Shown piece after piece: positions 35,563 through 44,011 of a stretch of 64,000 bases of DNA (the first letter of the stretch is position 1; each line of letters starts with the position of its first letter). The DNA is from Streptococcus sp. VT 162 (GTDB taxonomy: Bacteria > Bacillota > Bacilli > Lactobacillales > Streptococcaceae), in contig CP007628.2 in the NCBI GenBank assembly GCA_000688775.2, positions 868,001-932,000 of the forward strand, in the 5' to 3' direction. The notes beneath the pieces were generated by a model, which was not told where the DNA came from, made no database searches, and was given only the letters and a program-made list of their open reading frames with translations. The translations under genes and the position numbers were made by a program.

Positions 35563-36372
35563 ATGAGTGAAAAAGGCTTTAAATACAGTATTTTAGCATC
35601 AGGATCCAGTGGAAATTCCTTTTATCTGGAAACCCCAAAAAAGAAAATCCTAATAGATGCGGGCTTGTCTGGTAAGAAAATTACAAGTCTGCTAGCTGAA
35701 ATCAATCGCAAACCTGAAGATCTGGATGCGATTTTGATTACGCATGAGCATTCAGACCATATCCATGGGGTCGGTGTCTTGGCTCGTAAATATGGCATGG
35801 ATCTTTACGCCAATGAAAAGACCTGGCAGGCTATGGAAAATAGTAAGTATCTTGGCAAGGTTGATTCTTCGCAAAAGCATATCTTTGAAATGGGCAAAAT
35901 CAAAACCTTTGGTGATATCGACATTGAAAGTTTTGGTGTTAGTCATGATGCGGCAGCGCCACAGTTTTACCGCTTTATGAAAGACGACAAGAGCTTCGTC
36001 ATGCTGACCGATACAGGTTATGTTAGTGATCGTATGGCTGGAATAGTCGAAAATGCAGACGGTTACCTCATCGAGTCCAATCACGATGTAGAGATTTTGC
36101 GAGCAGGATCTTATGCTTGGCGACTCAAACAGCGTATCCTATCTGATCTCGGTCACCTTTCTAACGAAGACGGTGCTGAGGCTATGATTCGTGCAATGGG
36201 AAATCGGACTAAGAAAATCTATCTTGGGCATTTATCCAAAGAGAACAATATTAAGGAGCTGGCTCATATGACTATGGTCAACCAGCTAGCACAAGCTGAT
36301 CTGGGAGTAGGAGTAGACTTTAAGGTTTATGATACCTCACCAGATACCGCAACACAATTAACAGATATATAA
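35563..36372 (+). CDS. vicX: VicX/YycJ, metallo-beta-lactamase fold protein
   Basis: A 269-residue cytosolic protein with the binuclear-metal motif THEHSDHIHGVG (HxHxDH, near 60-71), later metal ligands in SHD near 127, TDTGYVSD near 149, SNHD near 170 and the C-terminal GHLSKENN. The YycJ/WalJ family is thought to be a nuclease or to link replication to cell-wall synthesis; its precise role is not settled. It is the last gene of vicRKX, closed by a terminator. Confidence 0.93.
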   Translation: MSEKGFKYSILASGSSGNSFYLETPKKKILIDAGLSGKKITSLLAEINRKPEDLDAILITHEHSDHIHGVGVLARKYGMDLYANEKTWQAMENSKYLGKVDSSQKHIFEMGKIKTFGDIDIESFGVSHDAAAPQFYRFMKDDKSFVMLTDTGYVSDRMAGIVENADGYLIESNHDVEILRAGSYAWRLKQRILSDLGHLSNEDGAEAMIRAMGNRTKKIYLGHLSKENNIKELAHMTMVNQLAQADLGVGVDFKVYDTSPDTATQLTDI

Positions 36373-36402
36373 AAAAGAAGGCGAGTGCCTTCTTTTGTTT
36401 TG
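36373..36402 (+). terminator. Terminator after vicX
   Basis: AAAAGAAGGC (36373-36382), loop GAGT, GCCTTCTTTT (36387-36396), then GTTTTG. Confidence 0.85.
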
Positions 36403-36423
36403 TACTTTGTCAGGGTTTTAGTG

Positions 36424-36432
36424 TGGTATAAT
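36424..36432 (+). promoter_or_regulatory. Extended -10 promoter of the ion channel gene
   Basis: TGGTATAAT, 27 bp before the GTG start. Confidence 0.6.
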
Positions 36433-36459
36433 AATAAAAATAACTAAAGGAGCAGCAGT

Positions 36460-37233
36460 GTGAAGAGAAAATGGTTATTAAAGGATTACTATGACACAAC
36501 GATTATCATACTTGCATTGATATCTGTTGTCCTTGTTTTGCTTGGATTTGCTGAGATGATTGATTTGGATAATCCACCCTATAGTATTATTGACTTACTA
36601 CTTTGGTTTATCTTTGTGGTAGATTATGGTTGGCGCTTCTTCTCAAGTAAAGAAAAATGGAGATTTGTACTTGAAAATATCTTCGACTTGCTAGCTATCC
36701 TTCCTTTGAATGCTATTTTTACAGTATTTCGCTTAGGGCGTATCTTCCGCTTAGCAAGGCTGACAAAATTACTGAAACTAACTCGTCTTTTAAGAGTCGT
36801 TGGATTGACTGGCAAGTTGGAAAAGAAAGTTGGAAAACTCTTACGAACAAATGGCTTACTTTATATTTTATATCTCAATTCCTTTATTGTACTGGTAGGT
36901 AGTTCAATTTTATCTGTTGTTGAAGAAAAATCATTCTCAGATAGTCTTTGGTGGGCGCTTGTAACTGTAACAACTGTTGGTTATGGAGATATTGTTCCTT
37001 CATCGATTTTTGGGAAGTGGTTAGCTGTTTTACTAATGCTTGTTGGTATTGGCACAATAGGGATGTTAACGAGTGCCTTGACAAACTTTTTTGTAAAGGA
37101 TAATCCAGATGAGCAGATAAAACTTGATAACCTCCAAGACGAATTACGGAGTCAAAGGATCTTACTAGAGAAACAATCAGAAAAGATAGAAGAACTGCAT
37201 AGAATGATACAAGACTTGCTTGAAAAAAAGTAA
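36460..37233 (+). CDS. Voltage-gated-like potassium channel
   Basis: A 257-residue channel subunit of the six-helix Kv type. S1 lies near 12-33, S2 near 41-58, S3 near 70-90, and an S4-like helix carries a basic residue at every third or fourth position (RLGRIFRLARLTKLLKLTRLLR, about 91-112). The pore helix and filter follow with TTVGYGD (171-177), diagnostic for K+ selectivity, then S6 and a C-terminal coiled coil (about 220-257) likely to hold a tetramer. The start is a GTG with GGAG 7 nt upstream. It stands alone between two terminators, so its role (membrane potential or K+ balance) is inferred only from the fold. Confidence 0.93.
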   Translation: MKRKWLLKDYYDTTIIILALISVVLVLLGFAEMIDLDNPPYSIIDLLLWFIFVVDYGWRFFSSKEKWRFVLENIFDLLAILPLNAIFTVFRLGRIFRLARLTKLLKLTRLLRVVGLTGKLEKKVGKLLRTNGLLYILYLNSFIVLVGSSILSVVEEKSFSDSLWWALVTVTTVGYGDIVPSSIFGKWLAVLLMLVGIGTIGMLTSALTNFFVKDNPDEQIKLDNLQDELRSQRILLEKQSEKIEELHRMIQDLLEKK

Positions 37234-37245
37234 TTTAGACCATAC

Positions 37246-37272
37246 AAAAACCACTCGACGAGTGGCTTTTTT
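37246..37272. terminator. Bidirectional terminator between channel and thioredoxin-fold genes
   Basis: AAAACCACT-CGACG-AGTGG with poly-A and poly-T flanks at a convergent junction. Confidence 0.7.
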
Positions 37273-37618
37273 ACAATCCAGCAAATTCCTTGATTTCTTG
37301 TGCGGACATGGAAGAGTCGCAACGGACATTGATTTGGCCATCTACAATATGAACAAAACCTGGCACAGTTGGGATTCCATAACGTGAGCGGAATTCTTGC
37401 AATTCATTAAGTTGGCTTGGTTCTTCACTGTTGATGAAGTAGATGTGAGCTTTGGTTTCAGCTACGACACCTGCCAATGTGCCTGCAAATTTACGGCAGT
37501 AAGGGCAAGTTTTGCGACCAATAAAGAAGGTAGCTGTTTCTTTATTATCAAGTGCTTCTTGTGCACGCGCAACTGTAGTGACTTCAAGGTCTTTGATGTT
37601 TTCTAAAAATTGTTCCAT
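37271..37618 (-). CDS. Thioredoxin-fold protein (bacteriocin transport accessory type)
   Basis: A 115-residue small thiol-disulfide protein with the active site CPYC (C38-C41) in FFIGRKTCPYCRKFAG and the cis-Pro region in YGIPTVPGFVHI. It has no signal peptide, so it acts in the cytosol. It resembles the proteins annotated as bacteriocin transport accessory (PedC/Bta) in streptococci, but no bacteriocin genes are nearby, so a general redox role is as likely. A GAGGTAAT ribosome site precedes the ATG. pgm lies upstream on the same strand with a terminator between. Confidence 0.87.
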   Translation of the reverse strand: MEQFLENIKDLEVTTVARAQEALDNKETATFFIGRKTCPYCRKFAGTLAGVVAETKAHIYFINSEEPSQLNELQEFRSRYGIPTVPGFVHIVDGQINVRCDSSMSAQEIKEFAGL

Positions 37619-37690
37619 GAGATTACCTCGCTTTCATTGATAAGTCTAGTATGCCATAAAGTTTCTAAAAATGCTCAGATTTGATACGAA

Positions 37691-37720
37691 AAAAGATGAG
37701 ATTGGTTGGTCTCATCTTTT
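37691..37720 (-). terminator. Terminator of pgm
   Basis: AAAAGATGAGA (37691-37701), 8-nt loop and perfect complement (37710-37720), with T-run on the minus strand. The 78-bp repeat is located between this hairpin and the pgm stop. Confidence 0.8.
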
Positions 37721-37723
37721 ATA

Positions 37724-37801
37724 ATTATGTGACTATTAGTCCGTCTCGCTCCGTAAGGTGCCCTGGTGCAAACCACCCGTTAGACGGGTGGTTATGATTT
37801 T
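37724..37801 (+). repeat. Hairpin-bearing dispersed repeat, copy 1
   Basis: A 78-bp element nearly identical to 49716-49792. It begins ATTATGTGACTATTAG, continues with a GC-rich middle (CCGTCTCGCTCCGTAAGG), and ends in a perfect hairpin, AACCACCCGT-TAG-ACGGGTGGTT (37771-37793), then ATGATTTT. Relative to copy 2 it has two extra bases (TG at 37759-37760) and two substitutions. It is inside the 3' untranslated region of pgm, antisense to that mRNA. The form recalls small palindromic elements derived from IS200/IS605 ends, but no transposase is present; this origin is a guess. Confidence 0.85.
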
Positions 37802-37802
37802 C

Positions 37803-39521
37803 TTATTTTACAAAGGCATTGATTTCCGCTTCGATGTTGGCAATCTTAGCTTGTGAATCTTCATTGGTTTCACCTACAACTGCAATGTAGAACTTGATTT
37901 TTGGTTCGGTACCTGAAGGGCGAACAGCAATCCATGAACCGTCAGCAAGTGTGTATTTCAAAACATCACTTGGAGGAGTTGTCAAGTTTGTAACAGTACC
38001 GTCAGCAGCAGTAGCAGTTTGAGCCTTGAAGTCTTCTACGACAGTGATAGTTGTTGCATTCCATTCTTTCGGAGCATTGCTACGGAATTTAGCCATAATC
38101 GCTTTGATTTGTTCAGCACCATCAACACCAGAAAGAGTAACAGAGATAGTCTTTTCAGCGTAGTATCCGTATTCTTTGTAGATTTCTTCGATACCATCAG
38201 CAAGTGTCAAACCACGTGAACGATAGTAGGCAGCAAGTTCAGCAACGACAAGAACAGCTTGAATAGCATCTTTATCACGTACGAATGGTTTAATCAAGTA
38301 ACCGAAGCTTTCTTCAAATCCCATCATGTAGGTGTGGTTGTGTTTTTCTTCGAATTCTTGGATTTTCTCTGCGATGAATTTGAAACCAGTCAAAACGTTG
38401 AACATGGTTGCGCCGTAGCTTTCAGCAATCTTTGTTACCAAGTCAGTTGATACGATGGATTTGCAGAGAGCAGCATTTTCAGGAAGAGTACCAGCATTTT
38501 TGTGGGCTTCCAAGATGTATTTAGCCATGATAGCACCGATTTGGTTACCTGAAAGGTTGAGGTAGCTACCATCTTTTTGAAGAACTTCAACACCAACACG
38601 GTCAGCGTCGGGGTCAGTTGCCACAAGAACGTCTGCACCAACTTGACGACCAAGTTCTTCAGCAAGGGCGAAGGCTGCTTGGCTTTCTGGGTTTGGAGAT
38701 TTTACAGTTGAGAAGTCTGGATCAGCAGTTGCTTGCGCTTCAACAACTTGAACTGAGTCAAATCCAGCTTGTGCAAGAGCACGGCGAGCCAACATTTCAC
38801 CAGTACCATGAAGTGGTGTGTAGACAATCTTCATGTCTTTACCAAATTCTTCAATCAAGGCTGGGTTGATGTTCACATCTTTGACTTCTTTAAGGTATTC
38901 CACATCGACAGCTTCGCCAATAACTTCAATCAAGCCAGAAGCTTTTTCAGCGTCCACATCAGCAACTTCCACAGCGAATGGATTTTCTATTCCACGGATA
39001 TAAGTAGTCAAAGCGTCCGCATCGTGCGGGGGCATTTGTCCACCGTCTTCACCGTAAACCTTGTAACCATTAAATGGAGCTGGGTTGTGACTGGCAGTAA
39101 TCATAATACCTGCGAAACAGTTGAGGTGACGAACTGCAAATGACAGTTCTGGAGTTGGACGAAGGCTTTCAAATACGTAAGATTTGATACCGTGTTTAGC
39201 AAGAACTGCCGCAGATTCAAAGGCAAACTCAGGTGAGAAGTGACGGCTATCGTAGGCAATTGCTACACCACGTTCTTTTTCGTTTCCACCTTTTGACTCA
39301 ATCAAACGAGCCAAACCCTCAGTTGCTTGACGAACAACATAGATGTTGATGCGGTTTGTACCAGCACCGATCAAACCACGCATACCAGCAGTACCAAATT
39401 CAAGATTGGTATAAAAGGCGTCTTCCTTAGTTTTTTCGTCCATATTTTCCAAATCTTGACGAAGGTAGTCTGGAAGATCAGCAAAATCGAGCCATTTTTG
39501 ATAATTTTCTTGGTAAGTCAT
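37803..39521 (-). CDS. pgm: Phosphoglucomutase (alpha-D-phosphohexomutase)
   Basis: Interconverts glucose-6-phosphate and glucose-1-phosphate, linking glycolysis to glycogen, capsule and UDP-glucose. 572 residues from the ATG at 39521, which has GGAG 8 nt upstream; the in-frame extension to 39578 runs through the promoter. The phosphoserine is S144 in TASHNPAPFNGYKVYG, the metal loop is DPDADRVG near 284, the sugar loop GFEESFGY near 375, and RPSGTEPK near 502. A cre-like GAAAGCGATT lies just downstream of the -10 box, suggesting CcpA control. Confidence 0.96.
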   Translation of the reverse strand: MTYQENYQKWLDFADLPDYLRQDLENMDEKTKEDAFYTNLEFGTAGMRGLIGAGTNRINIYVVRQATEGLARLIESKGGNEKERGVAIAYDSRHFSPEFAFESAAVLAKHGIKSYVFESLRPTPELSFAVRHLNCFAGIMITASHNPAPFNGYKVYGEDGGQMPPHDADALTTYIRGIENPFAVEVADVDAEKASGLIEVIGEAVDVEYLKEVKDVNINPALIEEFGKDMKIVYTPLHGTGEMLARRALAQAGFDSVQVVEAQATADPDFSTVKSPNPESQAAFALAEELGRQVGADVLVATDPDADRVGVEVLQKDGSYLNLSGNQIGAIMAKYILEAHKNAGTLPENAALCKSIVSTDLVTKIAESYGATMFNVLTGFKFIAEKIQEFEEKHNHTYMMGFEESFGYLIKPFVRDKDAIQAVLVVAELAAYYRSRGLTLADGIEEIYKEYGYYAEKTISVTLSGVDGAEQIKAIMAKFRSNAPKEWNATTITVVEDFKAQTATAADGTVTNLTTPPSDVLKYTLADGSWIAVRPSGTEPKIKFYIAVVGETNEDSQAKIANIEAEINAFVK

Positions 39522-39548
39522 AGAGTGTCTCCTTTGTTTATTTGCTTT

Positions 39549-39587
39549 AATCGCTTTCATTATATCACGATTTGACATTTTAGTAAA
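39549..39587 (-). promoter_or_regulatory. Promoter of pgm with cre-like box
   Basis: Minus strand TTTACT (39582-39587), 17-bp spacer, TG-n-TATAAT (39559-39564), then TGAAAGCGATTAAA across 39547-39560, which matches the cre core with one central deviation. Confidence 0.6.
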
Positions 39588-39930
39588 ACGTTAGCATAAC
39601 TTAAAATGTAGGAAATTTACTTATGCACTTTAGCGGGAAAATGGTGGGTACCATGCTTACTTATACTAAGTTAGGGATGAATATCAATTATCTAATTTTT
39701 AAAAATATTAAAAGTTATAGTATTTTTGTGGGATTTTAAATAAAATAAATCGTAAATATTGTTATATTCTATTCTTTTTATAAAGAATCCTTTAATGTAT
39801 CAAATGAACATATAGAAAAATTTAAGTTAAAACTCTATAAATTTAAGATATTTTGAAAATATCTGGTTTCTGTTTTGATTTTTATTCTGCGTATGGTAAA
39901 ATATAGTAAATCATTAAAGGAGAATCCATT
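39588..39930 (+). other. AT-rich intergenic stretch before the lipoprotein gene
   Basis: About 340 bp of very AT-rich sequence. It contains a 32-codon ORF (39641-39739, C-terminal SYSIFVGF), a weak hairpin ATTCTTT/AAAGAAT (39771-39788), a perfect palindrome GATATTTTGAAAATATC (39847-39863), and the lipoprotein promoter (TTGATT 39875-39880, 16 bp, TAAAAT 39897-39902, with TATGG before it). No gene is certain here. Confidence 0.5.
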
Positions 39931-41085
39931 ATGAAAAAAATTCTTAAGCATTCTGCCTTGCTTTTATCAGCTTTAGCACTGGTTGCCTGTGGAGCTTCTA
40001 AGAAAGCAAGCGACAATGGTACAGCTTCAAACTCTAACTTTGAGGTTTCTGTAAAAGACGGTATGTATGTATTGCCTAAAGATGAGGATTCATCATCAAC
40101 ATACCTTGCACTTCAAGTCGAAATCAAGAACAATCGCGATAAACAGTTTAGTTTTACTAGCCAAGATATCACGCTTTATAATGAAAAAGATGAAAAATTA
40201 CAACCAATTCAAATTTATGAAAGTGACAGTAAAACGAAATTTATGTCATATGGAGACAAACTTTCTAAAGGAAAGAGCGTTGCTGGTTATGTGGTGTATG
40301 AAGTCGACAAGAATGCTAAGTATGAACTTCACTTCGCGCCTAGCTTTTACGAGGACATCAAAGAAAATTCTAAAAAGAATAATGATGTAGCAATCAAGGT
40401 TGATCCAAGTCAGTATGAAGACAATATTGATGAAGCAAAAGATGTAATGAAAAAATATGTCGATGCTGTTTACCTTAATGGGGAAAGCTCTGGTGGTGGA
40501 ACGAACCTAAGTGCTACTGACAATAAGTCGCAAGTTGTAGCACTTGCTGATGATAAAAAATCTTCTGATGACAGTGCTGAATTCACAAACGATGCGAAAG
40601 CTGATAAAGAAGAGTTTATCAAGAAATTTACAGAGTCATTCGGAAAAGGTTTCTATAACTACAAACCTTCTGATTCAGAACTTAGAACATTCGCAGATGC
40701 TTACATCAAAGCAAATGCTAAGAGAGCAAAAGTTGATTACAAGGTGAAGACATACTTGCCAGATTATGCTGTTGTTTATGTTCGACCAGAAACAATCGAC
40801 TTGGATAATTTAAATGTTCATGAATTGAGCCGTAAATTCTACGAAGAAAACAAAGGCAAATATAGCAACTACTCAGAAGCTATGAAAGCTGGTGAGAAAT
40901 ATATTTTAGAAAATGCACCAAGTCAATTTGATTCAACTCCTCTAGATACTAGTGATAACATGAAAAAAGAGGGTTATGAAATTAAAATGACCAAGAAAGA
41001 TGGTAAATGGACTATCGACACCTCTTCTAAAAACTATAGTTTGAAGGATATGGCTCGCACATTCCGTGGAGGCATTGGATACTAA
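39931..41085 (+). CDS. Lipoprotein with DUF4352-like and DUF5105-like regions
   Basis: A 384-residue surface lipoprotein. The signal peptide ends in the lipobox LVAC (Cys at residue 20), so the mature protein is lipid-anchored. An immunoglobulin-like region (about 35-150, with LALQVEIKNNRDKQFSFTSQDITLYNEKDE) resembles the DUF4352 fold; a Ser/Asp-rich linker (about 180-220) follows; the rest (225-384) resembles DUF5105. These assignments are from memory. Function is unknown; it may be a surface adhesin or chaperone-like partner. AAAGGAG precedes the ATG, and a hairpin follows the stop. Confidence 0.85.
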   Translation: MKKILKHSALLLSALALVACGASKKASDNGTASNSNFEVSVKDGMYVLPKDEDSSSTYLALQVEIKNNRDKQFSFTSQDITLYNEKDEKLQPIQIYESDSKTKFMSYGDKLSKGKSVAGYVVYEVDKNAKYELHFAPSFYEDIKENSKKNNDVAIKVDPSQYEDNIDEAKDVMKKYVDAVYLNGESSGGGTNLSATDNKSQVVALADDKKSSDDSAEFTNDAKADKEEFIKKFTESFGKGFYNYKPSDSELRTFADAYIKANAKRAKVDYKVKTYLPDYAVVYVRPETIDLDNLNVHELSRKFYEENKGKYSNYSEAMKAGEKYILENAPSQFDSTPLDTSDNMKKEGYEIKMTKKDGKWTIDTSSKNYSLKDMARTFRGGIGY

Positions 41086-41093
41086 GATAAAAG

Positions 41094-41120
41094 GTTCGGG
41101 TTTATGACTCGAACTTTTTT
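41094..41120 (+). terminator. Terminator after the lipoprotein gene
   Basis: GTTCGGGT (41094-41101), loop TTATG, ACTCGAAC (41107-41114), six T. Confidence 0.8.
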
Positions 41121-41128
41121 CATTGCAA

Positions 41129-41157
41129 TTGTGCAAAAGAGAAAAAGATAGTAAAAT
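41129..41157 (+). promoter_or_regulatory. Promoter of the ABC-F gene, leaderless type
   Basis: TTGTGC (41129-41134), 17-bp spacer, TAAAAT (41152-41157), six bases, ATG at 41164. No ribosome site upstream. Confidence 0.6.
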
Positions 41158-41163
41158 AGAATC

Positions 41164-43065
41164 ATGATTATTTTACAAGCCAATAAAATTGAACGTTCTT
41201 TTGCAGGAGATGTTCTTTTTGATAATATCAATCTGCAAGTTGATGAACGAGACCGAATTGCTCTTGTTGGGAAAAATGGTGCAGGTAAGTCTACTCTTTT
41301 AAAGATTTTGGTTGGGGAAGAGGAGCCAACTAGTGGAGAAATCAATAAGAAAAAAGATATCTCTCTGTCTTACCTAGCCCAAGATAGCCGTTTTGAGTCC
41401 GAGAATACCATTTATGATGAAATGCTCCATGTCTTTGATGACTTGCGTCGGACAGAGACACAACTGCGTCAGATGGAGTTGGAGATGGGTGAAAAGTCTG
41501 GTGAGGATTTGGATAAACTGATGGCGGATTATGATCGTTTGTCAGAGAATTTCCGTCAGGATGGTGGCTTTACTTACGAAGCTGATATTCGAGCGATTTT
41601 GAATGGATTCAAGTTTGACGAGTCTATGTGGCAGATGAAAATTGCCGAGCTTTCGGGTGGTCAAAATACCCGTCTGGCACTGGCTAAAATGCTCCTTGAA
41701 AAGCCCAATCTCTTGGTCTTGGACGAGCCAACCAACCACTTGGATATTGAAACGATTGCTTGGCTAGAGAATTACTTGGTGAACTATAGCGGCGCCCTCA
41801 TTATTGTCAGTCACGACCGTTACTTTTTGGATAAGGTTGCGACGGTTACACTCGATTTGACTAAGCATTCCTTAGATCGTTATGTAGGTAATTACTCTCG
41901 CTTTGTTGAGTTAAAGGAGCAAAAGCTAGCTACTGAGGCAAAAAACTATGAAAAGCAACAGAAGGAAATCGCGGCTCTAGAAGACTTTGTCAATCGCAAT
42001 CTAGTCCGAGCTTCAACGACCAAACGTGCCCAATCTCGTCGGAAACAATTGGAAAAAATGGAGCGTTTGGACAAACCTGAAACTAGTAAGAAATCAGCCA
42101 ATATGACCTTCCAGTCTGAAAAAACATCGGGAAATGTTGTCCTGACAGTTGAAAATGCTGCTATTGGCTATGATGGGGAAATATTGTCAGAACCTATCAA
42201 CCTAGACCTTCGTAAGATGAATGCTGTCGCGATTGTCGGACCAAATGGCATTGGGAAGTCAACCTTTATCAAGTCTATTGTGGACCAGATTCCTTTTATC
42301 AAGGGAGAGAAGCGTTTTGGTGCCAATGTTGAGGTGGGTTACTATGACCAAACCCAAAGCAAGCTGACAGCAAGTAATACGGTACTTGATGAACTCTGGA
42401 ATGATTTTAAACTGACACCAGAAGTTGAAATTCGCAACCGCCTTGGTGCCTTCCTCTTCTCTGGTGATGATGTTAAGAAATCAGTAGGCATGCTCTCTGG
42501 GGGCGAGAAAGCTCGTTTGCTTCTTGCAAAACTTTCAATGGAAAACAATAACTTCTTGATTTTGGACGAGCCGACTAACCACTTGGATATTGATAGCAAG
42601 GAAGTGTTAGAAAATGCTCTGATTGATTTTGATGGAACCCTTCTTTTTGTCAGCCACGACCGTTACTTTATCAATCGTGTAGCCACTCATGTACTGGAAT
42701 TGTCTGAAAATGGCTCAACCCTCTACCTTGGAGATTATGACTACTATGTTGAGAAAAAGGCTGAAATAGAAGTCAGCCAGATAGAAGATGCTTCAACTAG
42801 CAATCAAGCAAAAGAAGCAAGTCCAGCTAATGACTATCAGGCCCAGAAAGAAAGTCAGAAAGAAGCCCGTAAGCTCATGCGACAAATCGAAAATCTAGAG
42901 GCTGAAATCGAAGAGTTAGAAACTCAAAGCCAAGCCATTTCTGAACAAATGCTGGAAACCAACGATGCTGAAAAACTCATGGAATTGCAGACTGAACTGG
43001 ACAAAATCAGCCATCGTCAGGAAGGAGCTATGCTTGAGTGGGAAGAATTATCAGAGCAGGTGTAA
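41164..43065 (+). CDS. ABC-F family ATPase
   Basis: A 633-residue cytosolic ATPase with two ABC domains and no membrane part. Walker A motifs are GKNGAGKST near 37 and GPNGIGKST near 360; signatures are LSGGQNTR near 162 and LSGGEKAR near 445; both Walker B sites read DEPTNHLDI. The interdomain linker (about 240-320) is charged and helical, as in proteins that reach into the ribosome, and a C-terminal coiled coil (about 550-633) resembles the YdiF/Uup group. ABC-F members rescue stalled ribosomes or give antibiotic protection; the subgroup here is not certain. The rgg gene starts 2 nt after the stop. Confidence 0.92.
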   Translation: MIILQANKIERSFAGDVLFDNINLQVDERDRIALVGKNGAGKSTLLKILVGEEEPTSGEINKKKDISLSYLAQDSRFESENTIYDEMLHVFDDLRRTETQLRQMELEMGEKSGEDLDKLMADYDRLSENFRQDGGFTYEADIRAILNGFKFDESMWQMKIAELSGGQNTRLALAKMLLEKPNLLVLDEPTNHLDIETIAWLENYLVNYSGALIIVSHDRYFLDKVATVTLDLTKHSLDRYVGNYSRFVELKEQKLATEAKNYEKQQKEIAALEDFVNRNLVRASTTKRAQSRRKQLEKMERLDKPETSKKSANMTFQSEKTSGNVVLTVENAAIGYDGEILSEPINLDLRKMNAVAIVGPNGIGKSTFIKSIVDQIPFIKGEKRFGANVEVGYYDQTQSKLTASNTVLDELWNDFKLTPEVEIRNRLGAFLFSGDDVKKSVGMLSGGEKARLLLAKLSMENNNFLILDEPTNHLDIDSKEVLENALIDFDGTLLFVSHDRYFINRVATHVLELSENGSTLYLGDYDYYVEKKAEIEVSQIEDASTSNQAKEASPANDYQAQKESQKEARKLMRQIENLEAEIEELETQSQAISEQMLETNDAEKLMELQTELDKISHRQEGAMLEWEELSEQV

Positions 43066-43067
43066 AG

Positions 43068-43931
43068 ATGAAACATCTAGGAAAGGTATTTCGTGAATTT
43101 CGAACAAGTGGGAAGTACTCCTTGAAAGAGGCGGCAGGTGAATCATGTTCAACCTCTCAGTTATCTCGCTTCGAGCTTGGGGAGTCTGATCTAGCAGTTT
43201 CTCGTTTCTTTGAGATTTTGGATAATATTCATGTGACTATTGAAAATTTCATGGACAAGGCTAGAGATTTTCAAAATCATGAACATGTTGCCTTGATGGC
43301 ACAGATTATTCCGCTTTACTACTCAAATGATATTGCAGGTTTTCAAAAGCTTCAAAAGGAACAGCTTGAGAAAGCAAAGAGTTCGACCAATCCCCTCTAT
43401 TTTGAGCTGAATTGGATTCTGCTACAAGGTCTGATTTGTCAAAGAGATGCTCGTTACACGATGAGTCAGAGTGATTTGGAAAAGGTAGCAGATTATCTTT
43501 TTCAAACAGAAGAATGGACTATGTATGAGTTGATTCTTTTCGGTAATCTCTATACTTTCTACAATGTGGACTATGTGGCTCGGATTGGCAGAGAAGTCAT
43601 GGAGCGGGAAGAGTACTACAAGGAAATTGGTCGTCATCGAAAACTTGTTTTGATCTTATCTCTTAACTGTTACCAGCATTGTTTGGAAAATCGATCCTTT
43701 GCGGATGCGGACTATTTTGAGGGCTATGTGGAGAAGTTGATTGGAAATGGTATCAAGCTTTATGAGCGCAATATCTTCCATTATCTCAAAGGTTTCGCCC
43801 TCTACCAGAGAGACTTGAAAGAAGAGGGTTGTAGTCAGATGCAGGAGGCTATGCTTATTTTTGATGTGCTTGGACTTCCAGAGCAAGTGGCTTACTATCA
43901 GGAACATTATGAAAAATTTGTAAATGCTTAA
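43068..43931 (+). CDS. Rgg/MutR/GadR-type transcriptional regulator
   Basis: A 287-residue regulator with an N-terminal helix-turn-helix (about 1-65, with SLKEAAGESCSTSQLSRFELGES, including the Cys typical of Rgg proteins) and a C-terminal repeat of helical hairpins (about 75-285) that in the family binds short peptides. The ATG at 43068 lies 2 nt after the ABC-F stop; the earlier ATG at 43038 is inside that gene. An MFS exporter gene follows, with an inverted repeat (43933-43950) just ahead of its promoter. I see no SHP-type peptide gene next to it. Confidence 0.9.
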   Translation: MKHLGKVFREFRTSGKYSLKEAAGESCSTSQLSRFELGESDLAVSRFFEILDNIHVTIENFMDKARDFQNHEHVALMAQIIPLYYSNDIAGFQKLQKEQLEKAKSSTNPLYFELNWILLQGLICQRDARYTMSQSDLEKVADYLFQTEEWTMYELILFGNLYTFYNVDYVARIGREVMEREEYYKEIGRHRKLVLILSLNCYQHCLENRSFADADYFEGYVEKLIGNGIKLYERNIFHYLKGFALYQRDLKEEGCSQMQEAMLIFDVLGLPEQVAYYQEHYEKFVNA

Positions 43932-43932
43932 A

Positions 43933-43950
43933 TTTCCCAAATAAGGGAAA
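43933..43950. promoter_or_regulatory. Inverted repeat upstream of the MFS gene, candidate Rgg operator
   Basis: TTTCCC-AAATAA-GGGAAA, perfect 6-bp arms, ending 27 bp before the -10 box (TG-n-TACAAT, 43977-43982). Followed by A-rich, not T-rich, sequence, so it does not look like a terminator. Confidence 0.45.
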
Positions 43951-44011
43951 AATAAAGAGACTCCTTTCAGTTTTGATACAATAGTTTCAAAATTTGAGAG
44001 GAGCTTTTTAT

